Source of the DNA: M3007 sp965249785
Lineage (GTDB): Bacteria > Bacteroidota > Bacteroidia > Chitinophagales > Saprospiraceae
Direction: 5' to 3'
Assembly: GCA_965249785.1 (NCBI GenBank)
Contig: CBDFMU010000049.1
Span: 11,427-75,426, forward strand
DNA length: 64,000 nucleotides
How positions within the stretch are numbered: position 1 is the stretch's first letter; each line of letters opens with the position of its first letter. The notes under the pieces are model-generated. The model saw nothing but the letters and a program-made list of their open reading frames with translations. It was not told the origin of the DNA and ran no database searches. Below, piece by piece: positions 16,402-25,313 of the stretch. The translations under genes and the position numbers were made by a program.

Positions 16402-17283
16402 ATGAAAAAAATACTATTCCTTTTCGCTATGCTCCTGGGGGCAGGCGGGATGGCGGCCCAGAGTACGCTCCAAGTAGTCACTAAAACAATACAAAAATCA
16501 ATTGCCTGGAAATCAGGCTATACCGTCGAAATCAATTGTGAAAAGGCCGAAATAGACGTAGAAGCAGTCGCCGCTGGCAATAATGTGACGATAAAAGCCG
16601 ATTTAACCGCCCGCCACCCGCAACTGGACAGCGCGAAATACGACCTCAACGCCTGGAAATTCGTCACTTCGACGGTAGGCAAGAAGATTTATATCCGCGC
16701 TTATATTGGATTGCCATCGGGCCGTTCGCTACCCAATTCCAACCTGAAAGCCAGGATCACGGTACGAGTACCCATGCAGTGTCCAGTGACATTAACTAAT
16801 AAATTTGGCAAGGCTAAACTGGAACATTTGGCTGGCGCGATCCGGCTCACCGGCGAATTTTGCGCCTTTACGCTCGTGGATTTACAGGGCGGAGTGAATA
16901 TAGAAAGTCAATACGGCAATGTGGATGGGCACCAATTATCCGGCCAGGTAGAACTACAAACCAAGCGTTCGGCAATAGTACTTTCTGAATTAAGCGGCAA
17001 TTGCAACGTACACAGCGAGTATGGCACGGTGGATGTAGCAACGGGGTCGCAGATGGGCAACCTCTACATCCAATCCAATAAAGGTGACGTGACCGTAGAA
17101 ACGGGCAGTCCATCACGCCATAACATTAATCTGTTCGCCACCTATGGCGAAGTAAAAGTGCCAACCAATCCACACTTCGAGACCGGCGCGTCGGGCAATA
17201 TCAAGCAAGCCTCGCTACAACAGGGCACTGGTCGTCCGCAAATATCAGTAGAGACTACTTTTGGTAAAATTACAGTACAGTAG
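16402..17283 (+). CDS. DUF4097-like exported protein
   Basis: The 293-residue protein starts with a signal peptide (KKILFLFAMLLGAGGMAAQ). The mature part is a repetitive right-handed beta structure with recurring phrases such as VNIESQYGNVDGHQLSGQVE, VHSEYGTVDVATG, IQSNKGDVTVETG and VETTFGKITVQ. This is the pattern of the DUF4097/putative-adhesin family, which in Bacteroidota is often encoded beside ECF sigma factors and anti-sigma factors. It may be an envelope sensor or a regulated target; the sequence does not decide. Confidence 0.78.
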   Translation: MKKILFLFAMLLGAGGMAAQSTLQVVTKTIQKSIAWKSGYTVEINCEKAEIDVEAVAAGNNVTIKADLTARHPQLDSAKYDLNAWKFVTSTVGKKIYIRAYIGLPSGRSLPNSNLKARITVRVPMQCPVTLTNKFGKAKLEHLAGAIRLTGEFCAFTLVDLQGGVNIESQYGNVDGHQLSGQVELQTKRSAIVLSELSGNCNVHSEYGTVDVATGSQMGNLYIQSNKGDVTVETGSPSRHNINLFATYGEVKVPTNPHFETGASGNIKQASLQQGTGRPQISVETTFGKITVQ

Positions 17284-17317
17284 CGGAGGGTGAAGTTTAT
17301 TTCGCCATTAAATTAAG

Positions 17318-17442
17318 TAAGTGTACAAAACAGATTAAACCACAACGACACAACGAATACGACGCAACTTTTTGACAATAAGCTATTTATGCGTAATGGC
17401 TCGTCGTTCCTTAGTGGTAAAAATTTTTTGTACGTTCACTTA
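17318..17442. repeat. Imperfect palindrome TAAGTGTACAAAA...TTTTGTACGTTCACTTA
   Basis: The outer arms are TAAGTGTACAAAA and TTTTGTACGTTCACTTA. Inside are ACCACAACGACACAACGA and TCGTCGTTCCTTAGTGGT as a second pair. It occupies most of the spacer 17284-17511 between two co-directional genes. Confidence 0.6.
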
Positions 17443-17511
17443 TCGTCAATTAGCAACCAGTATTTGCAAATAGATTTCGATTAATATTCAAACCATTCAA
17501 TATCAGTTTTT

Positions 17512-18831
17512 ATGAAAAATATATGTGCTCTTTTTCTGCTTTTATGGTGGAGCATTGCATTAATCGGCCAAACACCCGACACTACTTTTATTTCCATCAG
17601 TCAGGAAAATGCGCCACTAGAAAAACAGCGGCTAATGGACTCCTACGACCAGATGTTTTCCATGATGGAGCCAACCCGCTGGCTCTTTGCCCTGAATTTT
17701 TCGGCACTGTCCGGGAACGGGAATGATCTGCTTCGGGCCAGTGCTGAAGTAAAACTTCTGCCCGCGATTTCGCTGCATGGCTCTTACGGCTTTGGTTATG
17801 GATACTCCACCTCTGATCCTTATACTTCATCCATTAAAAGAGCAGCACATCGGTATGCCTTGCAGCCCCGCTGGTATTACGCGATGCCGCGCCGCATTCG
17901 GCAGGGAAAAAGTGCAAACAATATGAGCGGCAATTACATTGGCTTGGAAGCAGTGTACGTGCGTAATAATTCTAATATTGGCAATACTCCTGTCGTCGGT
18001 GATCAACGTAGTGTGGCGTTGCGCTATGGCGTACAACGTCGGCTGTTCCGCTATGGATTTCTGGATATTGGCTTTGGATTAGGTATGTTAAAAGAAGAGC
18101 GTTCTGCTTATCAAACTCCTTTTAAAGACGATTGGCATTTGTTTGCTAATTCGCAAATTGGGCTGGGCTTAGCTTTGGCTCGCCCTAAAACGACTGCTTC
18201 GTCAGGTGGCTATTGCGACGTACTGCGTTGTTTCCGGGAAGAGCGACAAATGTGGAAGATTGACCTATACAACCTAATTAGAATCAATAGTTTTGATGAT
18301 ATGAGGGGTAAATTATCGGTTGGTTATGAACGTAAATTAGGCACGTCGTCTTTTTCCCTGGAAGTAGAGGGCGCGTGGTCTAAGCAGTATAGCTATGTTG
18401 TTTACCAGGAAATTAATCCTTTACAGATTACCACAAATACTACCCTCTATGACGGAACATTGCAATCAAGATATTATTATTCCCAAAAGCATCGCATCGC
18501 GCAGGGCAAGTCTGGCAATAATCTCTCTGGTGTATATGTAGGCGCACAGTTCCGCTGGTTAGAAGAGCGCAATCAGACAGAGGGTTATCAATGCGGAACA
18601 GCAGGTTGCTTTCCAAATAATGTACAAAGTATTTACCAAAATGTCGGTGGTGGATTAGCATGGGGTATCCAGCATCGCCTTTTTCAACATGGGTTTATTG
18701 ATTTTCAGGTAATTGGCTCGCGTGTATGGGTACAAAGCAAACATGTATATGGGCTCAATGACTTTACTAACAACTACTCCTCTCAACAATTTGATCTCAA
18801 TTTCAAATTCCGCGCTGGCCTCGCTTTCTAA
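17512..18831 (+). CDS. Exported protein of an unrecognised two-repeat family, copy 1
   Basis: The 439-residue protein has a signal peptide (MKNICALFLLLWWSIALIG) and ends in an aromatic, alternating segment (FDLNFKFRAGLAF) typical of outer-membrane barrels. The body contains two related halves: the first carries RWYYAMPRRIRQGKSANNMS, the second RYYYSQKHRIAQGKSGNNLS, each followed by SGxYxG and later YGVQRRLFRYGF or WGIQHRLFQHGF. A Cys pair motif YCDVLRCFREERQMWKI separates the halves. The next gene is a paralogue with the same plan. I recognise no named domain; a duplicated outer-membrane beta-barrel is the most likely structure. Confidence 0.7.
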   Translation: MKNICALFLLLWWSIALIGQTPDTTFISISQENAPLEKQRLMDSYDQMFSMMEPTRWLFALNFSALSGNGNDLLRASAEVKLLPAISLHGSYGFGYGYSTSDPYTSSIKRAAHRYALQPRWYYAMPRRIRQGKSANNMSGNYIGLEAVYVRNNSNIGNTPVVGDQRSVALRYGVQRRLFRYGFLDIGFGLGMLKEERSAYQTPFKDDWHLFANSQIGLGLALARPKTTASSGGYCDVLRCFREERQMWKIDLYNLIRINSFDDMRGKLSVGYERKLGTSSFSLEVEGAWSKQYSYVVYQEINPLQITTNTTLYDGTLQSRYYYSQKHRIAQGKSGNNLSGVYVGAQFRWLEERNQTEGYQCGTAGCFPNNVQSIYQNVGGGLAWGIQHRLFQHGFIDFQVIGSRVWVQSKHVYGLNDFTNNYSSQQFDLNFKFRAGLAF

Positions 18832-18851
18832 ATAATTATCTATAAAATATT

Positions 18852-20156
18852 ATGAAAACCACTTTACTATTTCTCTTTAATCTAATTCTTGCGACATCAG
18901 CCTTTTGCCAGACTACCGATACCAGTTTTGTTTCTATTACCCAGGAGACAGGCGTACTAGAAAGGCCACGTTTTATTGATCAATATGACTATTTATTTGG
19001 CACTAAGCAGCCGACACGATTTCTTGTAAAATTGAACGTGGTACCCGTTGTGCTGCCCTTGGGAGAGTACGCGCTGGAAGATGATGATGATTATCACTCT
19101 AATATTCTGGGCGATTTTGTCGACATATCCAAGGCGGAATTAGGCGTGGAATGGAAGATAGTTCCTGCGATATCGTTGTATGTTGGTGGCATTATAGCTA
19201 CGCGTGGAAGCACTTACTTCGAAGGTCATTATCGTGGCGGCGGTGGACGTGTTGAGTCACGCTGGTACTACGAAATGCCGCGCCGGATTCGTGCTGGACA
19301 AAGTGCCAATAATGTATCGGGGAATTACATAAGTGCGGAATATCAGACTTTTGTGCAAAGCGATCAGCAAGATGATCCGGCCATAATTTTTCAACTTTTC
19401 CAACGCTACCATTTAAACACTATCAGCTTGCGCTATGGTTTGCAACGCCGGTTAGGCCGCTTTGGTTTTATAGATGCCAGCATTGGGGTTGGTTATCAAA
19501 AGGGTACTTATCAATCTAATTCTAATAAAGCGAATGACGAAGGGTCTTTCCTCGAAACACGGATCGCCGCAGGATTCGCCCTTGGTAGTCCGCGTACGCC
19601 CAAGTCTAATGTGCCTTTCTGCGATGTGTGGCGCTGTTTTGAAGAAGATCGGCATTTATGGAAGATCAGTCTGGCCAAGGCATTCCACATTGATCAAGCA
19701 AGTATATCCACTAATCCCAAGATTTCTTATGAACAAAAACTTGGGCTATCTCCTTTTTCCGTGGAAACGGAAGGTGAATTTTTTCTGAATGCTTATCAAT
19801 ATTCTGGCGGCCATCTGCGATTACAAAAATATGGTATAGGATTTAATGTACAGCCGCGTTGGTATTTTCTGCAAAAACATCGTATTGCCAAAAGCAAATC
19901 AGGCAACAATCTGGCAGGTATATTTGGTGGCATTATGGGTGGTTATCGCTATACTTATTGGGCCAATGATAACGCAGGGGGCGATGTCTATCTCGAACCC
20001 AATAATTTCTATATAGCCCCTCACTTCGGCATCCAGCAACGGCTTTTTAAACACGGCTTCATCAACTATAAATTTGGAGTAGTGTACGAGTCACAATATG
20101 ACCTTTCAGAACCATCTTCCTTCTTATCAGAATTACAGATAGGGTTTGCTTTTTAA
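18852..20156 (+). CDS. Exported protein of an unrecognised two-repeat family, copy 2
   Basis: This 434-residue paralogue lies 20 bases after copy 1, probably in one operon. It shares the signal peptide, the opening DTSFVSITQETGVLERPRFI, the motifs SRWYYEMPRRIRAGQSANNV and PRWYFLQKHRIAKSKSGNNL, the Cys pair in FCDVWRCFEEDRHLWKI, and RLGRFGF or RLFKHGF ends. It ends in LSELQIGFAF, again a barrel-like C-terminal strand with terminal Phe. The conserved polar motif in each half (KSxNNxSG) is a good target for structure prediction. The function is unknown. Confidence 0.7.
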   Translation: MKTTLLFLFNLILATSAFCQTTDTSFVSITQETGVLERPRFIDQYDYLFGTKQPTRFLVKLNVVPVVLPLGEYALEDDDDYHSNILGDFVDISKAELGVEWKIVPAISLYVGGIIATRGSTYFEGHYRGGGGRVESRWYYEMPRRIRAGQSANNVSGNYISAEYQTFVQSDQQDDPAIIFQLFQRYHLNTISLRYGLQRRLGRFGFIDASIGVGYQKGTYQSNSNKANDEGSFLETRIAAGFALGSPRTPKSNVPFCDVWRCFEEDRHLWKISLAKAFHIDQASISTNPKISYEQKLGLSPFSVETEGEFFLNAYQYSGGHLRLQKYGIGFNVQPRWYFLQKHRIAKSKSGNNLAGIFGGIMGGYRYTYWANDNAGGDVYLEPNNFYIAPHFGIQQRLFKHGFINYKFGVVYESQYDLSEPSSFLSELQIGFAF

Positions 20157-20184
20157 TGTATTTTTGTGGAAAATTAGAAATCTT

Positions 20185-20355
20185 ATGACGATTACTTTGA
20201 AAATATTACCTGAATTGGAATTGCAGTTAAGGAACGAGGCGAAGCAAAAGGAAGTTAGTTTAGAACGCCATATCTTGCAAAAACTGGACAGAACAGGTGT
20301 TTTTTCCAAAGCAGCGGAGTGGGAAATTCAGAAAATCGTATTAATAAATGACTGA
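20185..20355 (+). CDS. Small CopG/ribbon-helix-helix-like protein
   Basis: From the ATG at 20185 a 56-residue protein reads MTITLKILPELELQLRNEAK and onward with VSLERHILQKLDR. A beta strand followed by two helices is the layout of ribbon-helix-helix DNA-binding or antitoxin proteins. No toxin gene is next to it, so it could be an orphan antitoxin or a remnant. An upstream in-frame start overlapping the previous gene is less likely. Confidence 0.5.
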   Translation: MTITLKILPELELQLRNEAKQKEVSLERHILQKLDRTGVFSKAAEWEIQKIVLIND

Positions 20356-20401
20356 TGTTAGTGGCTTAATTATTTGAATAACAGCCCAATCTTCTCCGCC
20401 C

Positions 20402-21652
20402 ATGCAAAATATCTTCACCACCGAACGCCTTCACGCTCTCCTGCCCCGCGTGCGCACGTTCGTCGAAAATGAGCTCCTGCCCTTAGAAATCAATTTTTTA
20501 CAACAACCCTTGCCCGCCATTTTTCCAATATTAGATGCTAAACGCGAACAAGTAAAAGCCGCCGGACTATGGGGTTTGCACTTGCCAGTAGCGCAAGGCG
20601 GCTGGGGACTCACCCTCTGCGAATTTGGACAAGTCAGCGAAGCACTGGCCTACGCACCCTTTTTTGGCCATTATGTATTTGGCTGCCAGGCCCCCGATAT
20701 TGGCAACATAGAACTGCTGCATAAATTCGGTTCTACCGCGCTCCAAGAACGCTTTCTGCAACCCCTGATGGCGGGCGAAATTCGCAGTTGCTTTTCCATG
20801 ACTGAGCCGGAATTTGCCGGTTCCAATCCTACCCGTATGGCCACTACGGCTATGCGCGAAGGCGATGAATACGTCATCAATGGCCATAAATGGTTCACTT
20901 CCTCGGCGGATGGCGCGGCCTTTGCCGTGGCGATGGTTGTCACCGATCCGGATGCAGCCCCGCACCGTCGGGCCAGTATGATTATCGTCCCGACGGATAC
21001 GCCGGGCTTCGAAGTAGTGCGTAATATTCCGGTATTTGGCGAAGCCGGTGCCGGGTGGTTTAGCCACGCGGAGGTGCGTTATACGGATTGTCGGGTGCCG
21101 ATTAGTTATTTAATTGGCAAAGAAGGGCAAGGTTTTCTATTGGCGCAGGAACGCCTGGGGCCAGGCCGCATTCACCACTGTATGCGCTGGGTAGGCCAGG
21201 CGGAACGCGCTTTCGACCTGATGTGCCAACGCGCTGCTACCCGCGAAATAGAAGAGGGCGTGATGCTCGGCGAAAAGCAATTTATCCAGGGCTTCATCGC
21301 CGAAAGTCGCGTGGAAATAGACAGCTGCCGCCTGCTGGTGCTAAATACGGCCTACAATATTGACCAAATCGGCGCAGCGGCGGTACGTGACCAGATTTCG
21401 GGCATCAAATTTCAAGTGGCCAATATGGTGTTGCGGGTGCTGGATCGGGCCATTCAGGTGTATGGAGCATTAGGGCTAACCGACGATACTATTTTGGCCG
21501 CTATGTATCGTCATGAACGCGGTGCGCGTATTTGGGATGGGGCCGATGAGGTACATAAGCAGAATTTAGCCCTACATTTACTGAAAAAATATGGATTGGA
21601 CGTGAAAGGGAAAAAGCGGGATTTGGCAAGAATTATATTTGATAAACAGTAA
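20402..21652 (+). CDS. Acyl-CoA dehydrogenase (ACAD10/11 type)
   Basis: The 416-residue flavoprotein has the acyl-CoA dehydrogenase fold: CFSMTEPEFAGSNPTRM around residue 130, GHKWFTSSADG, VPISYLIGKEGQGF, and the C-terminal signature RGARIWDGADEVHKQN. The combination with the next gene, an APH-fold kinase, mirrors the two halves of mammalian ACAD10/11 and the bacterial levulinate-pathway pair LvaA/LvaC. In that pathway the kinase phosphorylates a 4-hydroxyacyl-CoA and the dehydrogenase-like partner eliminates phosphate to yield an enoyl-CoA for beta-oxidation. That assignment here is inference from pairing. Confidence 0.85.
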   Translation: MQNIFTTERLHALLPRVRTFVENELLPLEINFLQQPLPAIFPILDAKREQVKAAGLWGLHLPVAQGGWGLTLCEFGQVSEALAYAPFFGHYVFGCQAPDIGNIELLHKFGSTALQERFLQPLMAGEIRSCFSMTEPEFAGSNPTRMATTAMREGDEYVINGHKWFTSSADGAAFAVAMVVTDPDAAPHRRASMIIVPTDTPGFEVVRNIPVFGEAGAGWFSHAEVRYTDCRVPISYLIGKEGQGFLLAQERLGPGRIHHCMRWVGQAERAFDLMCQRAATREIEEGVMLGEKQFIQGFIAESRVEIDSCRLLVLNTAYNIDQIGAAAVRDQISGIKFQVANMVLRVLDRAIQVYGALGLTDDTILAAMYRHERGARIWDGADEVHKQNLALHLLKKYGLDVKGKKRDLARIIFDKQ

Positions 21653-21699
21653 CTTGCGTATTTCTTATTTACAACATTAATCCATTGACCACATTAATT

Positions 21700-22755
21700 A
21701 TGGACCTGGATCAACCGCAATCAATAGATTCCGGCGAAACAATTGATTTGCCGAGATTACGAGCCTTTCTGCAAAAACGCGCCCCCGACATCGGTAAAGT
21801 GTGGAGCATTTCGCAGTTTGGCGGCGGCTTTTCCAACCTGACCTATTGCCTGCATACCGTCGGAAAAGACTACGTGCTGCGCCGTCCACCGCAGGGCGCG
21901 GCCATTCAGTCGGCACACGATATGGGCCGCGAATTTCGAGTGCTAACGCTATTGCAAGGCCATTATCAGCCAGTGCCCATGCCGATTCTGTACTGTGAAA
22001 ATACGGACGTAATCGGTACTCCTTTTTATATCATGGAACGTTTGTCGGGGGTCATTTTACGGCCAACCAACGTGCTGCAAATGAATCTCGCCCCCGATTT
22101 GCTCCGTAGCGTGGCCGCTAGCCTGGTGGATAATCTGGTGACGCTCCATGCACTGGATATTGAAGCGACCGGATTAGACCAGCTGGGTCGCCCCGAAGGG
22201 TACGTGGAACGCCAGGTGGAAGGCTGGATCAAACGCTACCGCTATGCCGAGACGGACTCTATTGGCGCGATGAATGCGGTGGCGGACTGGATCGTCGGTC
22301 ACCTGCCCGTCAGTCCGCAATCTACTTTGTTGCATAATGACTACAAATACGACAATTTGCTCCTCGATCCTGACGATTTGACCCAAATACGCGGGGTACT
22401 GGACTGGGAAATGGCCACCGTCGGTGATCCGCTCATGGATGTGGGAGCCATGCTGGCCTACTGGATGGAAGCGGGCGATGGCGACCTGGCTCGCCGCTAT
22501 AATATTACCTGGCTGCCTGGCCAACCTACCCGACAGGAAGTAGCCGACCGCTACGCCCGACAAAGTGGCCGTTATTTGTCCGGGATTATGTTTTACTACG
22601 TGTTTGGATTGTTTAAAAATGCCGTGATTGCCCAGCAAATTTATGCGCGTTGGAAGCAGGGGCACAGTCGGGATATGCGTTTTGGCCAGCTGTTACCGCT
22701 AATTGTAGAGTTGGCAGAAAAAGCGGAACGGGCGTTGTCTACTGGACGGCTTTGA
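21700..22755 (+). CDS. APH-fold phosphotransferase, probable hydroxyacyl-CoA kinase
   Basis: The 351-residue protein has the aminoglycoside-phosphotransferase/choline-kinase fold: an N-lobe with GGFSNLTYCL, the catalytic loop LLHNDYKYDNLL (Asp and Asn in place), and GVLDWEMATVGDPLMDVGAM, which carries the metal-binding Asp. The start is placed at ATG 21700; a TTG 15 bases upstream is also possible. It follows the acyl-CoA dehydrogenase with a 47-base gap, so the two are likely co-transcribed. The substrate is inferred from the dehydrogenase partner, and antibiotic resistance is unlikely. Confidence 0.83.
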   Translation: MDLDQPQSIDSGETIDLPRLRAFLQKRAPDIGKVWSISQFGGGFSNLTYCLHTVGKDYVLRRPPQGAAIQSAHDMGREFRVLTLLQGHYQPVPMPILYCENTDVIGTPFYIMERLSGVILRPTNVLQMNLAPDLLRSVAASLVDNLVTLHALDIEATGLDQLGRPEGYVERQVEGWIKRYRYAETDSIGAMNAVADWIVGHLPVSPQSTLLHNDYKYDNLLLDPDDLTQIRGVLDWEMATVGDPLMDVGAMLAYWMEAGDGDLARRYNITWLPGQPTRQEVADRYARQSGRYLSGIMFYYVFGLFKNAVIAQQIYARWKQGHSRDMRFGQLLPLIVELAEKAERALSTGRL

Positions 22756-22798
22756 GGAGCCTGAAACTGATAAAGGGGAATTAGAAGCTCTTTGCACA

Positions 22799-23239
22799 TT
22801 ACTCCCAATGAAGCCGAATCGGCAACGTAAATCGAACTGGCACAGGCTGTCCATCTTTCATGCCTGGCGACCACCGTGGCATTTGGTCCAGTGCTATTAA
22901 TATAGAATCGGCTATTTCAATTCCCCGAATAACTTTTTTCTCTGTAACACTGCCGTCCGTATCTATAACAAAAGTCATCACAATCATACTGATAATATTA
23001 TTCTCTCTGTTTTGTGGTGGATATTTTATATTCTCCATCAAATACTTCAACAATTCCTTTTCTCCACCCGGATAAGCAGGTGGTTTCTCAATATCAAACA
23101 TTTCATAGACAATTCTCTCTGGATAAAGGGAAAAAGGAGGCGGGGCACTTAAATTGGGCGAAGCCTTGGTATCATTTTGCGCAGTGATAGAAGAAAGGGT
23201 TAATAAAGAAAATACGAGGGAAAGGAATAGGGATTTCAT
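22799..23239 (-). CDS. Exported TonB C-terminal-domain protein, copy 1 of 3
   Basis: The 146-residue protein has a signal peptide ending near SITAQ, a variable linker, then a TonB_C-like domain: IVYEMFDIEKPPAYPGGEKE, LLKYLMENIKYPP, VTFVIDTDGSVTEKKVIRGI and MPRWSPGMKDGQPV. True TonB has an N-terminal membrane anchor and a Pro-rich spacer; both are absent, so this is a free periplasmic domain rather than an energy transducer. It is last in a co-directional row of three paralogues (22799-24238). The role is unknown. Confidence 0.8.
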   Translation of the reverse strand: MKSLFLSLVFSLLTLSSITAQNDTKASPNLSAPPPFSLYPERIVYEMFDIEKPPAYPGGEKELLKYLMENIKYPPQNRENNIISMIVMTFVIDTDGSVTEKKVIRGIEIADSILIALDQMPRWSPGMKDGQPVPVRFTLPIRLHWE

Positions 23240-23287
23240 GGCAAAGAAGTTGGAAATTATAAGAAGGGCTTGGAAATCTGTTGAACA

Positions 23288-23746
23288 TTATTCCAATTTT
23301 ACCCGAACCGGCAAAGTAAATTTAACTGGCACAGGCTGCCCATCTTTCATACCCGGCGACCAGCATGGCATTTGATCAAGCATTTTCAACGCTGACTGTG
23401 CCAATGGCCCATTATTCCGAAGTACTTTTTTCTCTGAAATACTTCCATCTGTATCTATAATAAAAGTTAGTGCTGTTGAAGTAAAATTACTGTAGCTGTC
23501 TGCATAGTTTGGCGGAAGTTTTAAATTCTCCGCTAAAAACTTCAACAATTCTTTCTCGCCACCCGGGAAGGCAGGCGGCTTTTGTATATCAAACATTTCA
23601 TAAACTATCCTTTCTGTCGGATACTGGAAATCAGCACCAATAGCAAAAGAGTCGCTTAAAACCGGCGCAACTTCTTCCTGATTTTGTCCAGTAAGGGTAA
23701 AATTTGTAAATAAAAAAGTGCCGAGGAAAAGAAGCGTGTGTTTCAT
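23288..23746 (-). CDS. Exported TonB C-terminal-domain protein, copy 2 of 3
   Basis: At 152 residues, it has the same plan as its neighbours: signal peptide, short variable part, then RIVYEMFDIQKPPAFPGGEK, ELLKFLAENLKLP, LTFIIDTDGSISEKKVLRN and MPCWSPGMKDGQPVPVKF. It is closest to copy 1, which lies 48 bases downstream. The tandem layout points to local duplication. Confidence 0.8.
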   Translation of the reverse strand: MKHTLLFLGTFLFTNFTLTGQNQEEVAPVLSDSFAIGADFQYPTERIVYEMFDIQKPPAFPGGEKELLKFLAENLKLPPNYADSYSNFTSTALTFIIDTDGSISEKKVLRNNGPLAQSALKMLDQMPCWSPGMKDGQPVPVKFTLPVRVKLE

Positions 23747-23785
23747 GGAAGTTATTTTGAGTAAATAGAATAATCTCTCAAATAA

Positions 23786-24238
23786 TTATCTCAAACTATT
23801 CCGCACGGGCAGCCAAAAACGAAAGGCGACGGCGTCTCCATCTTTTATACCCGGCGACCAACGCGGCATCCGTTGAATCGCTTGCAGCACCGATTGAGCA
23901 AATTCGCCGTCATTCCTGACTACGCGTACATTGGAAACAGCACCATCTGGCTCCACGATGAAAGTCAACATTACCTCATTGGCAGCGTCATTCTCTTCAT
24001 TCGCAACTGGGTATTGGATGTTATCGGCTAAATATTTCAACATCTCTTTCTCGCCACCCGGATAAACGGGCGGATTGCGTATGTTAAATACCTCATACAC
24101 AACTCTTTCCAAATAGAGAGAATCGGGAGGAATAAAAAAGGTGTTGCTTAAATCAGAGGAAGACCCAATATGGCTCTGCGCAGTGACAGAGGACAGAGTA
24201 AAAAATGAAATGGCGAGCAAAAGGAGTTTATGTTTCAT
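23786..24238 (-). CDS. Exported TonB C-terminal-domain protein, copy 3 of 3
   Basis: The 150-residue protein is the most diverged of the three (RVVYEVFNIRNPPVYPGGEK, EMLKYLADNIQYP, VMLTFIVEPDGAVSNVRVVR, MPRWSPGIKDGDAV). It is first in the row and may carry the promoter for all three. It begins with a signal peptide (HKLLLLAISFFTLSSVTA). The oxidoreductase gene upstream ends 19 bases before it and may be co-transcribed. Confidence 0.8.
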   Translation of the reverse strand: MKHKLLLLAISFFTLSSVTAQSHIGSSSDLSNTFFIPPDSLYLERVVYEVFNIRNPPVYPGGEKEMLKYLADNIQYPVANEENDAANEVMLTFIVEPDGAVSNVRVVRNDGEFAQSVLQAIQRMPRWSPGIKDGDAVAFRFWLPVRNSLR

Positions 24239-24257
24239 GGAAACAAAGTTAGCGAAC

Positions 24258-25244
24258 TTATATCAACTTCGCTCGCCGCTCCTCAATTTCCTCCAATATC
24301 CGATGCGCCAGTTCCAAAGCGCGAAAACCATCCCGCAGCGTGACAACCGGGTCTTTATCTTCTGCAATACTATCGTAAAAAGTTTCCAATTCGCGTTGGA
24401 TGGCGTTCACGGGCGCAGTGTCTGGCATTTGCATTTGTAGCCATTTTTTGCCAGCGGAAGTTTCAAATTCCATTAAATGTTCCGGGTCAGGCAGGTTGGG
24501 AGCATCTTGCGCGAATAGCCGAACGATCTGTGCGTTTTTTTCCAGAAAATCGAGGCTGATATAGTGGTCGGGCTGAAACAGGCGCATTTTTCGCATCTGC
24601 TTCATCGAAATGCGGCTGGCAGTGAGATTGGCGACACAACCGTTCTCAAACTCTATGCGGGCATTGGCAATATCGGGCGTGTGGCTCAGCACGGCTACGC
24701 CGCTGGCACTTACTTCCACGACTGGTGAATTAACTAAATGCAGCACTAAATCCAGATCGTGGATCATCAAATCCAAAATGACCGACACGTCGGTGCCGCG
24801 CGGCGAAAAAGCAGACAGTCGGTGACTCTCAATAAACATCGGGGCCAAAGCCATGCCCTGCAAACCAGTAAACGCCGGATTGAACCGCTCTACATGACCA
24901 ACTTGCACTTTTACGCCTTGTTGTTCGGCTAATTGGAGCAACTGGCGACCCTCTTCGACGGTATGGGTGACGGGTTTTTCAATAAAAATATGCTTCCCCG
25001 CGCCAAGGGCTTGACTCGCCAACTCGAAGTGGGTAATCGTCGGCGTCACGATGTCCACAGCATCCACGGCGGCGAGCATTTCGGCTACGGTATGGAAACG
25101 GCGCAATCCATGTTGGGCGATGACAGCGGCGGCATTCTTATCGTCGGGATCGTAAAAACCAGCCAATTCCCAGCAGCTAGTAGCGAGAATACATTTCAGG
25201 TGGATTTTGCCGAGATGTCCGGCACCGAGTAAGCCAATGCGCAT
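24258..25244 (-). CDS. Gfo/Idh/MocA family NAD(P)-dependent oxidoreductase
   Basis: The 328-residue protein opens with a Rossmann motif (IGLLGAGHLGKIHLKCI), then VDIVTPTITHFELASQAL, HIFIEKPVTHT with the conserved EKP, and QVGHVERFNPAF. This is the Gfo/Idh/MocA fold, whose members oxidise sugars, inositols or sugar nucleotides. The substrate cannot be read from sequence; similar Bacteroidota proteins are often near lipid A or sugar-nucleotide genes, which are not seen here. Confidence 0.87.
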   Translation of the reverse strand: MRIGLLGAGHLGKIHLKCILATSCWELAGFYDPDDKNAAAVIAQHGLRRFHTVAEMLAAVDAVDIVTPTITHFELASQALGAGKHIFIEKPVTHTVEEGRQLLQLAEQQGVKVQVGHVERFNPAFTGLQGMALAPMFIESHRLSAFSPRGTDVSVILDLMIHDLDLVLHLVNSPVVEVSASGVAVLSHTPDIANARIEFENGCVANLTASRISMKQMRKMRLFQPDHYISLDFLEKNAQIVRLFAQDAPNLPDPEHLMEFETSAGKKWLQMQMPDTAPVNAIQRELETFYDSIAEDKDPVVTLRDGFRALELAHRILEEIEERRAKLI

Positions 25245-25313
25245 TAGTTATTGGTTATTGGTTTATTAGTTATTGGTTACTCGGTAGTTAAGGGGAATTG
25301 GATAAGGTTGCCT

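Noticed and set aside
21700..22755. Aminoglycoside resistance kinase
   Set aside because: The fold is shared, but the partnership with an acyl-CoA dehydrogenase points to acyl-CoA metabolism.
22799..24238. TonB energy transducers
   Set aside because: No N-terminal membrane anchor or Pro-rich spacer, and no exbB/exbD nearby.
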